The position numbers and the translations under genes are program-made. A stretch of DNA of 60,427 nucleotides, from assembly GCA_016214985.1 (NCBI GenBank), contig JACRMM010000052.1, forward strand, positions 1 through 60,427. The letters run 5' to 3'. The notes below the pieces were generated by a model. It searched no databases. It was given only the letters and a program-made list of their open reading frames with translations, and was not told the DNA's origin. This document shows, in pieces, positions 42,681-51,899 of this stretch (positions are counted from its first letter, which is position 1; each line of letters opens with the position of its first letter). This stretch comes from Deltaproteobacteria bacterium. GTDB taxonomy: Bacteria > Desulfobacterota > Deferrisomatia > Deferrisomatales > JACRMM01.

Positions 42681-43592
42681 CTACCGTCCCCTGACCCTCG
42701 GGTCCGCCCACCGGTACAGGAGGTCCGCGAGGAGGTTGGCGGCCACATAGGCCAGGCTCACCACCAGCACGCACCCCTGGACCAGGGGGTAGTCGCGCCC
42801 CTGGATCGCGCCCACGAGCAGCGTTCCGAGACCAGGCCAGGCGAAGACGGTCTCGGTGATGACCGCCCCGGACAGCAGGCTGCCCAGCTGCAGGCCCAGG
42901 AGCGTGATCACCGGAAGGCCGGCGTTACGAAGCGCGTGGACCCAGATCACCTTCCACTCGGGCACTCCACGTGCGCGGGCGGCCTTGAGGTAGTCGGACG
43001 GCAGGACCTCCACCAGGCTCGACCGGAGCATGCGGGTGAGAATCGCCGCGAGCGCCGCGCCGAGGGTGAGCGCCGGGAGCACGAGGCTCCGCCAGCCCTC
43101 GTTGCCGGAGACCGGGAACCAACCCAGCCGCACCGAGAAGAGCATCACCAGGAGCGGGCCGAGCCAGAAGTTCGGCATCGAGACCCCCAGAAGGCTCGCC
43201 ACGAGACTTCCCCGATCCCAGACGGTGTCGCGCCGCACGGCGGCCAGCACGCCCACCGGCACAGCGATGGACACGGCCACGGCGAGCGCACAGCCGGCGA
43301 GGAGAAGGGTTGCCGGGGCCCGAGCCCGGATCACTTCCACTACTGGTTTGCGAAAGGTAAAGCTCCGGCCCAGATCTCCCCGTCCTATGCCGGCGAGGTA
43401 GTCGACGTACTGCGTGAGGAGCGGCCGGTCGAGCCCCAGGTCGGCGCGAAGGGCGGCGCGGTCCGCGGGTCGTGCCGACTCGCCCAGCATGACCTCGACG
43501 GGGTCCCCGGGCACCAGATGCAGGAAGGCGAAGACGAGCGTAACGACCCCGAGCAGCGTGGGGACGAGCGTGAGGAGGCGCCGACCGATCAC
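42681..43592 (-). CDS. Peptide ABC transporter permease, DppB/OppB-like
   Basis: This 303-residue permease starts at a GTG (43592) overlapping the binding-protein stop; upstream residues in frame are low-complexity. The N-terminus GRRLLTLVPTLLGVVTLVFA and HLVPGDPVEVMLG are family hallmarks, and the EAA loop DYLKAARARGVPEWKVIWVH is near 205-225. It forms the channel with the DppC-like protein for di- or oligopeptides, heme or nickel, depending on the binding protein. Confidence 0.88.
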   Translation of the reverse strand: MIGRRLLTLVPTLLGVVTLVFAFLHLVPGDPVEVMLGESARPADRAALRADLGLDRPLLTQYVDYLAGIGRGDLGRSFTFRKPVVEVIRARAPATLLLAGCALAVAVSIAVPVGVLAAVRRDTVWDRGSLVASLLGVSMPNFWLGPLLVMLFSVRLGWFPVSGNEGWRSLVLPALTLGAALAAILTRMLRSSLVEVLPSDYLKAARARGVPEWKVIWVHALRNAGLPVITLLGLQLGSLLSGAVITETVFAWPGLGTLLVGAIQGRDYPLVQGCVLVVSLAYVAANLLADLLYRWADPRVRGR

Positions 43593-45145
43593 GGGAGAAC
43601 TCTGCGAACCCCGGCGAGGCTCGTGTACTCGCCTCCCGGAAGAGGGCGGAACCCGGTGAAGCCCCGTCGGAGGACCACGACGTTGTCGAGCCACCAGAGG
43701 CTGGCGTAGGCGACGTCTCGGGCGAGCGCCTCCTGAATACGCAGGTAGAGGACCCGGCGCCGCTCCGGATCCGGCTCCCCGCGGCTCGCGTCGATCAGGG
43801 CGTCGACCTCAGCGTTGCGGTACCGGCCCCGGTTGGCGCCGGCGGGAGGGATGGACGCGGAGTGGAAGAGGAAGTGGAAGGAGTCCGGGTCGTTCATGCC
43901 GACCCACCGCAGGCTCATGAGCTGGAAGTTCCCCTTCTTCACGTCCGAGAAGAAGGTGCCCCATTCGAAGCCCCTCACCTCGACGCCGATGCCCACCCGG
44001 GCGAGCTGGTCGGCGATGATCCGCGCGACCTCGTTGGCCGTCTTGTCGGTGCTCGTCTTGTAGGAGACGTGGAAGCGCACCGCGGGCCCCTCGCCGTCCG
44101 GATCCGGGTGGCCGGCCTCGTCCAGGAGGCGGCGGGCCAGCACCGGGTCGTACGGGGTTTCCGCAAGGTGCCGGTCCGCCGCCCAGTGTTCCGGGGGAAA
44201 GAGGCCCGTGGCCGGCCGCGCGAAGCCCTCGAGGGCGAAGTCGATGAGGGCCCTTCTATCGATGGCGAAGGAGATCGCTTTTCTAATCCTAACGTCCCGA
44301 AGCAGAGGATCGTCGAAATTGAAGCCCAGGTACTGATACGATGAACCAGGCGCCACGAGCACCTCCAGCTCGGGGTTCCGGCGCAGGAACTTGACCGCGA
44401 AGGGCGGCACGGCGTTCTGCAGGAGATCGAGGCCGCCCGACTCGATCTCGAGGAGCCGTGTCGTGGCGTTCGAGACGATGCGGAAGGTGATCGATTCCAG
44501 GTGAGGCGGGCCGGCGAAGTAGTCCGTGAACGCCTTGAGGACGACCTCGGAGGCGGCCCGGAAGGCGGCCAGCCGGTAGGGGCCGGTGCCGATCACCTGC
44601 TCCCCCAGATCGGGCCGGCCGGCCAGGCGCTCGGGAAGGATCCCGATCGTGAGCTGGTAGGGCAGGGAGACGGCCATCCGGGAGAGGTGAAACACCACGG
44701 TCCGGTCGTCCGGCGCGTCCACCCCGGCGACCTGCTTCAAGGAACCGGTAGCGGGGCAGCCGTGGGCCGGGTCGAGAAGGAAACGAAACGTGGCGGCGAC
44801 GTCTCGGGCCGTGAGCGGCGCTCCGTCGTGAAAGCGCACGCCGGCCCGCAAACGGAACACGTGGGTGAGGGGGTCCGGCTGCTGCCAGGACTCGGCGAGG
44901 TCGAGCCGGAACTGCCCCGACGGCTCCTCTGACAGCAGGCCGTTGAACAACAGCGGGAGGATGCGCATGCCGTGGGCGTCAGAGGCGTAGCGCGGGTCCA
45001 GGGTGTCGGGCGTGCCCTCGATGCCGACGCGAAACTCCCCCGGGTCCCGCGGGGTCCGGTGGTTACACCCGAGGCTCGCCACAATCGCCAGGGCGGCGAA
45101 GAGAAGCGAGCAGAGCGGGCTCGTGCCCGGGATTCTCGGCAACAT
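43589..45145 (-). CDS. Peptide ABC transporter lipoprotein binding protein
   Basis: This 518-residue SBP family 5 protein begins at 45145; a longer upstream frame is unlikely. The N-terminus is a lipoprotein signal ending SLGCNH with lipid-modified Cys near 27. The family signature FRVGIEGTPDTLDPRYASDA and FHDGAPLTARDVAATFRF follow. It should bind peptides at the outer face of the inner membrane and hand them to the DppB/C permeases. A binding-protein/two-permease set with no ATPase here implies ATPases encoded elsewhere. Confidence 0.88.
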   Translation of the reverse strand: MLPRIPGTSPLCSLLFAALAIVASLGCNHRTPRDPGEFRVGIEGTPDTLDPRYASDAHGMRILPLLFNGLLSEEPSGQFRLDLAESWQQPDPLTHVFRLRAGVRFHDGAPLTARDVAATFRFLLDPAHGCPATGSLKQVAGVDAPDDRTVVFHLSRMAVSLPYQLTIGILPERLAGRPDLGEQVIGTGPYRLAAFRAASEVVLKAFTDYFAGPPHLESITFRIVSNATTRLLEIESGGLDLLQNAVPPFAVKFLRRNPELEVLVAPGSSYQYLGFNFDDPLLRDVRIRKAISFAIDRRALIDFALEGFARPATGLFPPEHWAADRHLAETPYDPVLARRLLDEAGHPDPDGEGPAVRFHVSYKTSTDKTANEVARIIADQLARVGIGVEVRGFEWGTFFSDVKKGNFQLMSLRWVGMNDPDSFHFLFHSASIPPAGANRGRYRNAEVDALIDASRGEPDPERRRVLYLRIQEALARDVAYASLWWLDNVVVLRRGFTGFRPLPGGEYTSLAGVRRVLP

Positions 45146-45598
45146 GGGCCACACTCTAGGGAAATCACCGGAGCCGGTCAACGGCCCGGCGGTGCGCCCC
45201 GCGGCACCGTTCGGAGAGGCCGGGCCTCGGAGATCCTCGAATTCGTCCGTCGGTGCCAGCGGATTCTGGCAGCGCCTGGTGTTGGCCGGGGAGTTGTCGC
45301 TGTTTGGCAACACGGTTGGAACGGTTCCAAAGATCGCGACTCGTGGGCAATGGTCCGCGGCAGCGGCGTTTCCCCGGAGGACTGAGGTCTTCTTTCGGAG
45401 ACGAGACGCCTGCCAGGCTCCAAGCAAAAGTGGCCCTGGAGGCCGGTTTGAGGGAATCGCTCGACGTGGCACGCCCATTGCTGTTGGACGGCGCGTCCCC
45501 GGACGGAATGACCCGAGACTGGCCAGTCGCGTTCCACCCCGGATGGATCACCCCGAGCTCCGGCGAGGCCGGAGGAACCCCAACCCTGAGGAGTTCCC
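45146..45598. other. Divergent regulatory region between peptide transporter and cytochrome genes
   Basis: No gene is supported. Apart from the sigma-54 promoter at 45467-45482, I see short inverted segments such as GGTTGGAACGGTTCC around 45315-45330 that could be activator sites, but no clear enhancer pair. The region controls the rightward cytochrome/glycosylation genes and probably the leftward peptide transporter. Confidence 0.4.
45467..45482 (+). promoter_or_regulatory. Sigma-54 (RpoN) promoter
   Basis: TGGCACG (45467-45473), four bases, then TTGCT (45478-45482) is an exact match to TGGCACG-N4-TTGCW. Transcription would start near 45493, giving a leader of about 105 nt before the cytochrome gene at 45599. 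An enhancer-binding activator is expected but not coded here. This suggests nitrogen, motility, or stress-linked control of the gene. Confidence 0.78.
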
Positions 45599-46264
45599 AT
45601 GTTGAGCCCCAAGAAGTTGGCAGCCCTGATCGTCTGTCTCTCCTTCGCCTCCATCGGCCTGGTGCGCGTCGGCAATGCCGACGACTACCGGAAGAGCACG
45701 ACGTACCGCACGAGCGAGCGCGACGACGACCGCGACGACGACCGCGACGACCACCACCGGAGGCCGCGGCCCACGCCGACCCCGAGGCCCACGCCCGCGC
45801 CGACCCCGAAGCCGACGCCTACGCCGACCCCGGCTCCGACGCCTGCGCCGACCCCGCGGCCTACGCCTACGCCGACCCCGGCCCCGACGCCCACGCCCAC
45901 GCCGACCCCGGCCCCGACGCCCACGCCGACCCCGGCCCCGACGCCCACGCCGACCCCGGCCCCGACGCCCACGCCGACCCCGCGGCCGACGCCTACGCCG
46001 ACCCCGACGCCCACGCCGACTCCGGCCCCGACGCCCACGCCGACTCCGGCCCCGACGCCCACGCCGACCCCGGCTCCGACGCCTACGCCGACCCCGGCTC
46101 CCACGTGGGCCCTGTACACCCAGAACTGCGCGGGCTGCCACGGCACCTCGAAGCGGTCGGCTTCAGTCTCCGCGGTACGGACCGCCATTACCAACAACAC
46201 GGGAGGCATGGGGTTCATCACCCTGACCGATACCCAGATCGGGGCGCTCCTCGCAGGCCAGTAA
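45599..46264 (+). CDS. Exported c-type cytochrome with long Pro/Thr repeat linker
   Basis: This 221-residue protein has a signal peptide (LSPKKLAALIVCLSFASIGL, cleaved near residue 27), a charged Asp/Arg/His stretch (40-55), a 114-residue Pro/Thr/Ala repeat (56-169), and a compact C-terminal domain with haem motif CAGCH (residues 177-181, DNA 46127-46141). A later MGF near 204 may supply the second haem ligand. The linker would extend the haem away from the membrane and has dozens of threonines open to O-glycosylation. GAGGAG precedes the ATG. It is driven by the sigma-54 promoter and stands before the PMT glycosyltransferase genes. Confidence 0.85.
   Translation: MLSPKKLAALIVCLSFASIGLVRVGNADDYRKSTTYRTSERDDDRDDDRDDHHRRPRPTPTPRPTPAPTPKPTPTPTPAPTPAPTPRPTPTPTPAPTPTPTPTPAPTPTPTPAPTPTPTPAPTPTPTPRPTPTPTPTPTPTPAPTPTPTPAPTPTPTPAPTPTPTPAPTWALYTQNCAGCHGTSKRSASVSAVRTAITNNTGGMGFITLTDTQIGALLAGQ
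45764..46105 (+). repeat. Tandem Pro-Thr codon repeat within cytochrome gene
   Basis: About 340 bp of near-tandem sequence encode PTP, PTA and related units, with a common period of 18-24 nt (PTPTPA and PTPTPTPA). Codons are nearly all ccg/acg/gcc, so neighbouring copies are very alike in DNA. Slippage could change linker length between strains. Long frames in other phases and on the other strand across this region are only by-products of the repeat. Confidence 0.9.
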
Positions 46265-46295
46265 GACCCACCCACGGCCGGACGGAGAGAAGACA

Positions 46296-46325
46296 AGGGA
46301 GGGCCCCCGACAGGGGGCCCGACCC
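46296..46325 (+). terminator. Strong GC hairpin after cytochrome gene
   Basis: GGGCCCCC (46301-46308) and GGGGGCCC (46313-46320) form a perfect 8-bp stem with loop GACA, extended by AGGG/CCCT. It is followed by cttc rather than a full T-run. It could attenuate transcription between the cytochrome and the TolC/PMT genes, leaving more cytochrome transcript than enzyme transcript. Confidence 0.5.
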
Positions 46326-46420
46326 TCTTCACCGCCCACGGACCTCGCCCGTCGCCTCTGCCGGGCGTCCAAGAGAGCGGTCCCCCCTTCACCCCACGAG
46401 ACGTCGGCGGACCCGAAACG

Positions 46421-47989
46421 ATGAACCGAACGATCTTCCTCTCCCTGTGTCTCGGCCTGGTCCTTCTCGTTGCCGGGTGCGCCGTGCCGCCGGACCCCCA
46501 AACCGGTCCGCCGGACGCCGAACCCCTGATCCGCGCGGAGCCGGCGGCGGGAGGAAACGAGCGCGCGGAGGCGCAGTCGACCGGGAATCTCTCGCTCGCC
46601 GATGCGGTGGCCCTGGCGCTTCGCAAGAACGCCGACCTCCGGGTCGAGTCCCTCAACTCCGCCATGAGCGCGGAGGACGTCAAGAGGAGCCGAGCGATCT
46701 ACGACCCCTACGTGAGCGCCTCCGTTTCGGGGGGCGGAACGACCGAGGCGAACCGCAGCGGAATGAACAAGAACGCCGGCGCGTCCCTCGCCGTGACCCA
46801 GCAGCTCTCGACCGGCGCCAGCATCAGCGTCTCGGGGCAGACGGGCTTCCTCGTCGCACGGGAGCACGAGCCGGGCACCCCCGACTTCGACTACTCCTCG
46901 CAGGTGAGCGTCTTCATCACCCAGCCGCTCCTGCGAAACGCCGGCCGGCAGGTGACCGAGGTGAACATCGTCCTGGCGAAGAACTCCTTGCAGGATGCCC
47001 TCGACCGGTACCGGACCTTCGCGGCCGACACGGTCTTCTCGGTCGTCACCACGTACAACCGGCTCTATGCCCTGCGGCAGTCGCTGGAGTCCAGAAAAGC
47101 GTCACTCGACGCGGCGCGGCAGCTCCTCGAGACGACGAAAGCCAACGCCAAGGCCGGCACCGTGCGGTCCATCGAGGTGGCCAACGCCGAGTACGGCGTG
47201 GCCTTCCGACTCAAGGACCTCGTCGACGCCGAGCGGTACGTGCGGGACCAGGAGGCGAGCCTCCGCTACCTGATCGGGGGCGAGGGCAAGGAGGAGATCA
47301 TTCCCTCGGATCCTCCCACGCGCGAAGAGCCCCAGGAGACGGAGGAGCAGGCGCTGCAGGCGGCCTTGGACCTTCGTCCCGAGCTCAAGCAGCTTCGCCT
47401 CGCCCTTCAGTCGAGCGAGCTGCAGGAGCAGGTGTCGCGAAACCAGACCCTCCCGGGCGTGAACCTCGTGGTGGGGGGCGGGCTGGTCGGCAACAACGGG
47501 ACCATGGGCGACAATTGGCAGGAGATGAAGGACGGCCAGGGGTGGTGGTCCGCCGGGCTGCAGGTGACCGTGCCCCTCGGGAACACCGCGGCGGAGAGCG
47601 ACTACCGCAGGAGCCGGATCCGCGGGCAACAGGTGCGGGCGCAGATCGCGGCCCTGTCGTGGAGGATTCGAAACGACGTCCAGTCGGACCTGCGGGCCCT
47701 CATCTCGGCGCGCCTCCAGATCCAGGTGGCGGACAAGGCGTTGGCGCAGGCTCTCCAGCGCCTCGGCGAGTACCGCGAGAGCAATCGGGCCGGAGCGGCC
47801 ACGGCGCAGGACGTGCTCAACGCTGAGGCCGACCTTTCGGCGGCCCGCAGCACCCACATCGACGCGATCGACGGCTACGCGTCGGCCGTGATGAAGCTCT
47901 GGCACGACACCGGGGAACTCCTCGATCAGCTGGGGGTCAAGATCAACACCGCCAAGATAGAGAACCCGCCCGGGACCGGTGAGGGATGA
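46421..47989 (+). CDS. TolC-family outer membrane lipoprotein
   Basis: This 522-residue protein has a lipoprotein signal ending LLVAGCAVPP (Cys near 20), then the TolC repeats: LSLADAVALALRKNADLRVE near 57 and a second half beginning near 290. It would form a trimeric outer-membrane channel with a periplasmic tunnel. No inner-membrane pump or adaptor lies in the cluster, so partners are elsewhere. Its stop overlaps the PMT start (ATGA), tying it to glycosylation, possibly for export of a glycosylated product; that is inference. Confidence 0.85.
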   Translation: MNRTIFLSLCLGLVLLVAGCAVPPDPQTGPPDAEPLIRAEPAAGGNERAEAQSTGNLSLADAVALALRKNADLRVESLNSAMSAEDVKRSRAIYDPYVSASVSGGGTTEANRSGMNKNAGASLAVTQQLSTGASISVSGQTGFLVAREHEPGTPDFDYSSQVSVFITQPLLRNAGRQVTEVNIVLAKNSLQDALDRYRTFAADTVFSVVTTYNRLYALRQSLESRKASLDAARQLLETTKANAKAGTVRSIEVANAEYGVAFRLKDLVDAERYVRDQEASLRYLIGGEGKEEIIPSDPPTREEPQETEEQALQAALDLRPELKQLRLALQSSELQEQVSRNQTLPGVNLVVGGGLVGNNGTMGDNWQEMKDGQGWWSAGLQVTVPLGNTAAESDYRRSRIRGQQVRAQIAALSWRIRNDVQSDLRALISARLQIQVADKALAQALQRLGEYRESNRAGAATAQDVLNAEADLSAARSTHIDAIDGYASAVMKLWHDTGELLDQLGVKINTAKIENPPGTGEG

Positions 47990-50412
47990 AGCCGGCAGTG
48001 AAGACCGCAGGGTTTGTGGCCGCGATGCTGCTGGGAGTCGCCGTCGGGCGCGACATCGGCTTCGCCGATCCCCCGCCCGCGGCAACGCCTCGAGTGGCCG
48101 CGGTGACGTGGACCCGGTACGACTGGAACGCCTCGGTCGGCAAGGGGGGTGACGCCCGCTTCGAGGTCGGCGCGGACGGCGCGCTCTTCGTGGAGGCGCG
48201 AACGCCGGACGACGCTCGCTTCGTTCGAACGGTGCCCGTGGACGCGGATGCTCTGTACCGGGTGGCCGGCCGGGTACGGACGGAAGGTGTGGGCGCCGCC
48301 GCGCGGGGCGCGGGGCTGTCCGCCCTCGGAATCCTGGACGGCTCCGCGGACGTGCAGGGCACGAGCGGGTGGAGGGCCGTGGAGCTCTATGGTCGGACGG
48401 GTCCGAGCCAACGCGAGCTCTCTGTGACCGTGGGCGTGGGCGGGTACGGCAGCCTCAACGTGGGCCGCGCCTGGTTCGACGGCGTGACCGTCGAGCGCGT
48501 GGGCGGAGTGCCGCCCGGCGTTCGAGTCGCTTCGCTCGCCCCGCCGCCGGTGCCGGCCTCGACCGGTGGCTTTCGCTCCGGGTGGCTTTTCGGAGCGGTT
48601 GCCGCCCTCGGGCTCGGGTTGCTGATCGCGGGGCGCCTCCTCGCCCGTCGCGGGTCGCGTCCCGGGGACGGGCAGGGACTGCAGACCGAGGCACCGTTCG
48701 AAGCAGTGGTACCGCCGGGACTCGACCGGATCGACGCCGGGGTGCTCATAGCCCTGACGACGCTGTGCCTCGTGGTTTCGCTCTGGAATCTCGGCGGCCA
48801 CACGGCTCCCGAGACCGGTTGGCAGCCGGCGCGGCCGGGGGAGACCGTCACGGTGGAGCTGGGCCGCGAGGTCGACCTGTCCCGCATCTACTACTACGCC
48901 GGCATCAACGAGGCGGCCGGGGAGGGGAGCCGCTTCACCCTGTCCGCCCGGGCTCCCGGCGGGGGCTTCGCCCCGGTCGCCGGCTTTCGGAAGGACGACG
49001 TCGGCACGTGGAAGTACGTGGACGTCGACGTGCGCACCAGCGCCGTGCAGCTCATCGCGGACACCCCCGGCGGGCGCTTGAACGAGCTCGCCTTCCTGGA
49101 GAAGGGGCGCCTCGCTCCGGTCGCGGGGCTGCACATCGGCACGTTGACGGTGTCGGCAGGCGATCGGGGGACACCCGCCGCGCTGATCGACGAGCCCGGC
49201 GCCTTCGAGCTCGAACCGTCCTTCCGGACGGGGTTCTACTTCGACGAGATCTACTTCGCGCGCACCGCCTGGGAGACGCTCCACGGCATCGAGCCCTACG
49301 AGACGACGCACCCGCCCCTGGGCAAGCTCTTCATTGCGGCCGGGGTCCGGCTCTTCGGGATGAACCCCTTCGGGTGGCGCGTCGCCGGCGCACTGTTCGG
49401 AGTCGCGCTGGTCCCGCTCCTGTACCTCCTCGCCCGAAAGCTCTTCCGGCACCGCTTTTACGCCTTCGTCGCGGCCTTTCTGCTCGCGGTCGACTTCATG
49501 CGGTTCGCGCAGACCCGCGTGGCGGTGATCGACGTGTACGGCGTCTTCTTCATCCTGCTCCTCTACTACTTCGTTCTGGATCTGTTCCCCAGGCCCGGCT
49601 CGCCCCCGCCGCGGACCGAGCGGTCGCTCCTGCTCGCGGGCCTCGCCTTCGGTCTGGGCGCGGCGTGCAAGTGGATCGCGGTGTACGCCGGCGCCGGGGC
49701 CGCCCTGCTGATCGCCGTGCGCACCGCTGCGGACCTGCGGGGGCAGGCCCGCATCGTGCGGTTCCTCGCCCGCAGGGCGGCCGTTTGCCTCGTGGCCTTC
49801 GGGGTCGTCCCTGCGGCGATCTATCTGCTCTCCTACGCCACCTACCTGTCGCTCCCGGGCCCCGGCCATGATCTGGCCGGCGTGCTGAGGCTCCAAGAGC
49901 ACATGCTCGACTACCACCGGACCCTTCAGGCGACCCATCCCTTCTCGTCGCCCTGGTGGTCGTGGCCGCTGGACCTCCACCCGATGTGGATGTACCTGGG
50001 CCAGGGGCTTCCGGAGGGGAGGGTGTCGCACATCGCGTCCTTCGGAAACCCGGCCCTCTGGTGGCCGGCGATTCCGGCGGCGGCGGGAGCGGCGGTGCTC
50101 GCCCTGCGCCGCCGGGACGCGAGGCTCGGGGTGGTACTGACCGCGCTCGCGTTCCAGTACGCGCCGTGGGTCGGAATCCACCGCCTCGCCTTCATCTATC
50201 ACTTTTTCTCGGTGATCCCCTTCGTGATCCTGTGCATCGCGGCGCTCCTGGAGGCGGGCGAGCGCCGCTTCCCCCGGCTCCGACCGGCCTCCTGGGGGTA
50301 CCTCGGGGTCGCCGGCACGCTCTTCCTGGTCTTCTACCCCGTCCTGTCGGGTCTCGAGGTCCGCGGTGGCTACGTCGCGGCCCTGCAGTGGCTCCCGACG
50401 TGGATCTTCTGA
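47986..50412 (+). CDS. Protein O-mannosyltransferase family (PMT) glycosyltransferase
   Basis: This 808-residue membrane enzyme has an N-terminal segment, a periplasmic beta region (30-190), a hydrophobic segment near 205-225, a second periplasmic sugar-binding-like region (about 260-400) and a GT-C core at about 410-800. The core shows FDEIYFARTAWE with the catalytic DE, then YETTHPPLGKLF and GMNPFGWR, which are PMT hallmarks. It would transfer mannose or a similar sugar from a polyprenyl-phosphate carrier to Ser/Thr of secreted proteins. The order with a polyprenyl-P-sugar synthase and flippase matches that role. Confidence 0.85.
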   Translation: MKPAVKTAGFVAAMLLGVAVGRDIGFADPPPAATPRVAAVTWTRYDWNASVGKGGDARFEVGADGALFVEARTPDDARFVRTVPVDADALYRVAGRVRTEGVGAAARGAGLSALGILDGSADVQGTSGWRAVELYGRTGPSQRELSVTVGVGGYGSLNVGRAWFDGVTVERVGGVPPGVRVASLAPPPVPASTGGFRSGWLFGAVAALGLGLLIAGRLLARRGSRPGDGQGLQTEAPFEAVVPPGLDRIDAGVLIALTTLCLVVSLWNLGGHTAPETGWQPARPGETVTVELGREVDLSRIYYYAGINEAAGEGSRFTLSARAPGGGFAPVAGFRKDDVGTWKYVDVDVRTSAVQLIADTPGGRLNELAFLEKGRLAPVAGLHIGTLTVSAGDRGTPAALIDEPGAFELEPSFRTGFYFDEIYFARTAWETLHGIEPYETTHPPLGKLFIAAGVRLFGMNPFGWRVAGALFGVALVPLLYLLARKLFRHRFYAFVAAFLLAVDFMRFAQTRVAVIDVYGVFFILLLYYFVLDLFPRPGSPPPRTERSLLLAGLAFGLGAACKWIAVYAGAGAALLIAVRTAADLRGQARIVRFLARRAAVCLVAFGVVPAAIYLLSYATYLSLPGPGHDLAGVLRLQEHMLDYHRTLQATHPFSSPWWSWPLDLHPMWMYLGQGLPEGRVSHIASFGNPALWWPAIPAAAGAAVLALRRRDARLGVVLTALAFQYAPWVGIHRLAFIYHFFSVIPFVILCIAALLEAGERRFPRLRPASWGYLGVAGTLFLVFYPVLSGLEVRGGYVAALQWLPTWIF

Positions 50413-50441
50413 CGTCTTCCCCGAAGCGGGAGAGCTGAACC

Positions 50442-51428
50442 ATGACAACGTCTGTGACCGTGTCCGTCGTCGTGCCCGTCTACAACGAGGCCGAGGTGAT
50501 CTTCGAGTCCTACAAGCGGTTGAAGAGGGTGCTCGAGGGGCTCGACGAGCCCTATGAGCTGATCTTCGTCAACGACGGCAGCCGCGACGCCACGGCCGTC
50601 ATGCTGGGCTGCCTCTGCGACACCGACCCCAAGGTGCGGCTCATCGACTTCTCGCGCAACTTCGGGCACCAGACCGCCATCACGGCCGGCATGGAGCACG
50701 CCTCCGGCGACGCGGTCGTGGTCATCGACGCCGACCTCCAGGATCCGCCGGAGGTGATCCCGGAGATGATCGCGAAGTGGCGGGAGGGCTACGACGTCGT
50801 CTACGGAAAGCGCGCCGAGCGCAAGGGCGACACCTTCTTCAAGCGGTTCACGGCGGCCGCCTTCTACCGCCTGCTCGACCGCCTGACCGACGTCGACATC
50901 CCGGTCGACACCGGGGACTTCCGGCTCATAGACCGCAAGGTCTGCGACGCCCTCAAGACCGTGAAGGAGCGAAACCGCTACGTCCGAGGGATCGTCAGCT
51001 GGCTCGGGTTCAAGCAGACCGGGGTGGAGTTCGTTCGGGAGGAGCGCTTTGCCGGGGAGACGAAGTACCCCCTTCGCAAGATGCTTCGGTTCGCCGTCGA
51101 CGCGATCACGTCCTTCTCCCACAAGCCCCTGAAGCTCTCGTCCTACGTGGGCGTGGCCGTGTCGCTCGGCAGCTTCGCGTACCTCGCGGTCGTCGTGTAC
51201 CTGAAGCTCTTCACGACCACCACGGTGACCGGCTGGGCCTCGACCATGGCCGTCAGCCTCTTCTTCAACGGCATCGTCCTGATGATGCTCGGGATCCTGG
51301 GGAGCTACGTCGGCCGCATCTACGACGAGGCGAAGGGACGCCCCCTCTACGTCGTGAGGGAGACCAAGAACTTCGGGTCAGCGGGTGAAGGCGTTGAGTA
51401 CCGCGACTCCTGCTCGGCGGTGGGCTGA
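50442..51428 (+). CDS. Polyprenyl-phosphate glycosyltransferase, GT2 (DPM1/GtrB-like)
   Basis: This 328-residue enzyme makes a polyprenyl-phosphate-linked sugar on the cytoplasmic face. The GT2 catalytic domain is at 5-230, with VVVPVYNEAEVI, DADLQDP (metal-binding DxD region) and DTGDFRLIDRKV; two membrane segments follow at about 235-300. It is the likely donor-forming enzyme for the PMT encoded 29 bp upstream, and the GtrA flippase gene follows. Confidence 0.9.
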   Translation: MTTSVTVSVVVPVYNEAEVIFESYKRLKRVLEGLDEPYELIFVNDGSRDATAVMLGCLCDTDPKVRLIDFSRNFGHQTAITAGMEHASGDAVVVIDADLQDPPEVIPEMIAKWREGYDVVYGKRAERKGDTFFKRFTAAAFYRLLDRLTDVDIPVDTGDFRLIDRKVCDALKTVKERNRYVRGIVSWLGFKQTGVEFVREERFAGETKYPLRKMLRFAVDAITSFSHKPLKLSSYVGVAVSLGSFAYLAVVVYLKLFTTTTVTGWASTMAVSLFFNGIVLMMLGILGSYVGRIYDEAKGRPLYVVRETKNFGSAGEGVEYRDSCSAVG

Positions 51429-51468
51429 GAAGGTGTTGACTCTAGGCCCGCCGTCCCGTGCGACGTCC

Positions 51469-51885
51469 ATGGGACCCCCTGACAGCCCCATGAGCGCTCG
51501 GTGGGCACGGGTTCGCGACTCGGTCCGTGAGCTTGTCACGTTCGCGACGGTCGGAGTGCTCAACACCGGCGTCGACGTCGCGGTCTTCTTCGGGCTGACC
51601 AGCCTCGGCGTCCCCTACTTGGGGGCGCAGGTGGTCTCCTACTCCTGTGGAGCTGGCAACAGCTATGTCCTCAACAAGTTCTGGACCTTTCGCACGGGTG
51701 GGCTGTCGTGGGGCGAGATGCTCCGGTTCACGGCCGCCAACCTGGCCTCCCTTGGGATCTCGCTCGCCTGCCTGCGCACGCTCCACGGCAGCGGGGGGAC
51801 CGGACTCGCCGTGGCCAAGATCGGGGCCACCGGCTGTGCGTTGGCCGCGAACTTCCTCGCCAGCAAGCTCTGGGTGTTTCGGTGA
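51469..51885 (+). CDS. GtrA-family flippase
   Basis: This small membrane protein (139 residues from 51469; 132 from the ATG at 51490) has four hydrophobic segments and the GtrA motifs FATVGVLNTGVDVAVFF and YVLNKFWTFR. GtrA proteins help move polyprenyl-phosphate sugars across the inner membrane. It sits between GT2 and a GT-C enzyme, which fits a complete make-flip-transfer path. The start is not certain because ribosome sites are weak. Confidence 0.8.
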   Translation: MGPPDSPMSARWARVRDSVRELVTFATVGVLNTGVDVAVFFGLTSLGVPYLGAQVVSYSCGAGNSYVLNKFWTFRTGGLSWGEMLRFTAANLASLGISLACLRTLHGSGGTGLAVAKIGATGCALAANFLASKLWVFR

Positions 51886-51899
51886 GTGGAGCGGATGAC

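Noticed and set aside
45253..47826. 857-codon frame rich in DAHADPGP repeats
   Set aside because: The repeats are the Pro/Thr codon array read in another phase; on both sides the frame is antagonistic to the cytochrome and TolC genes.
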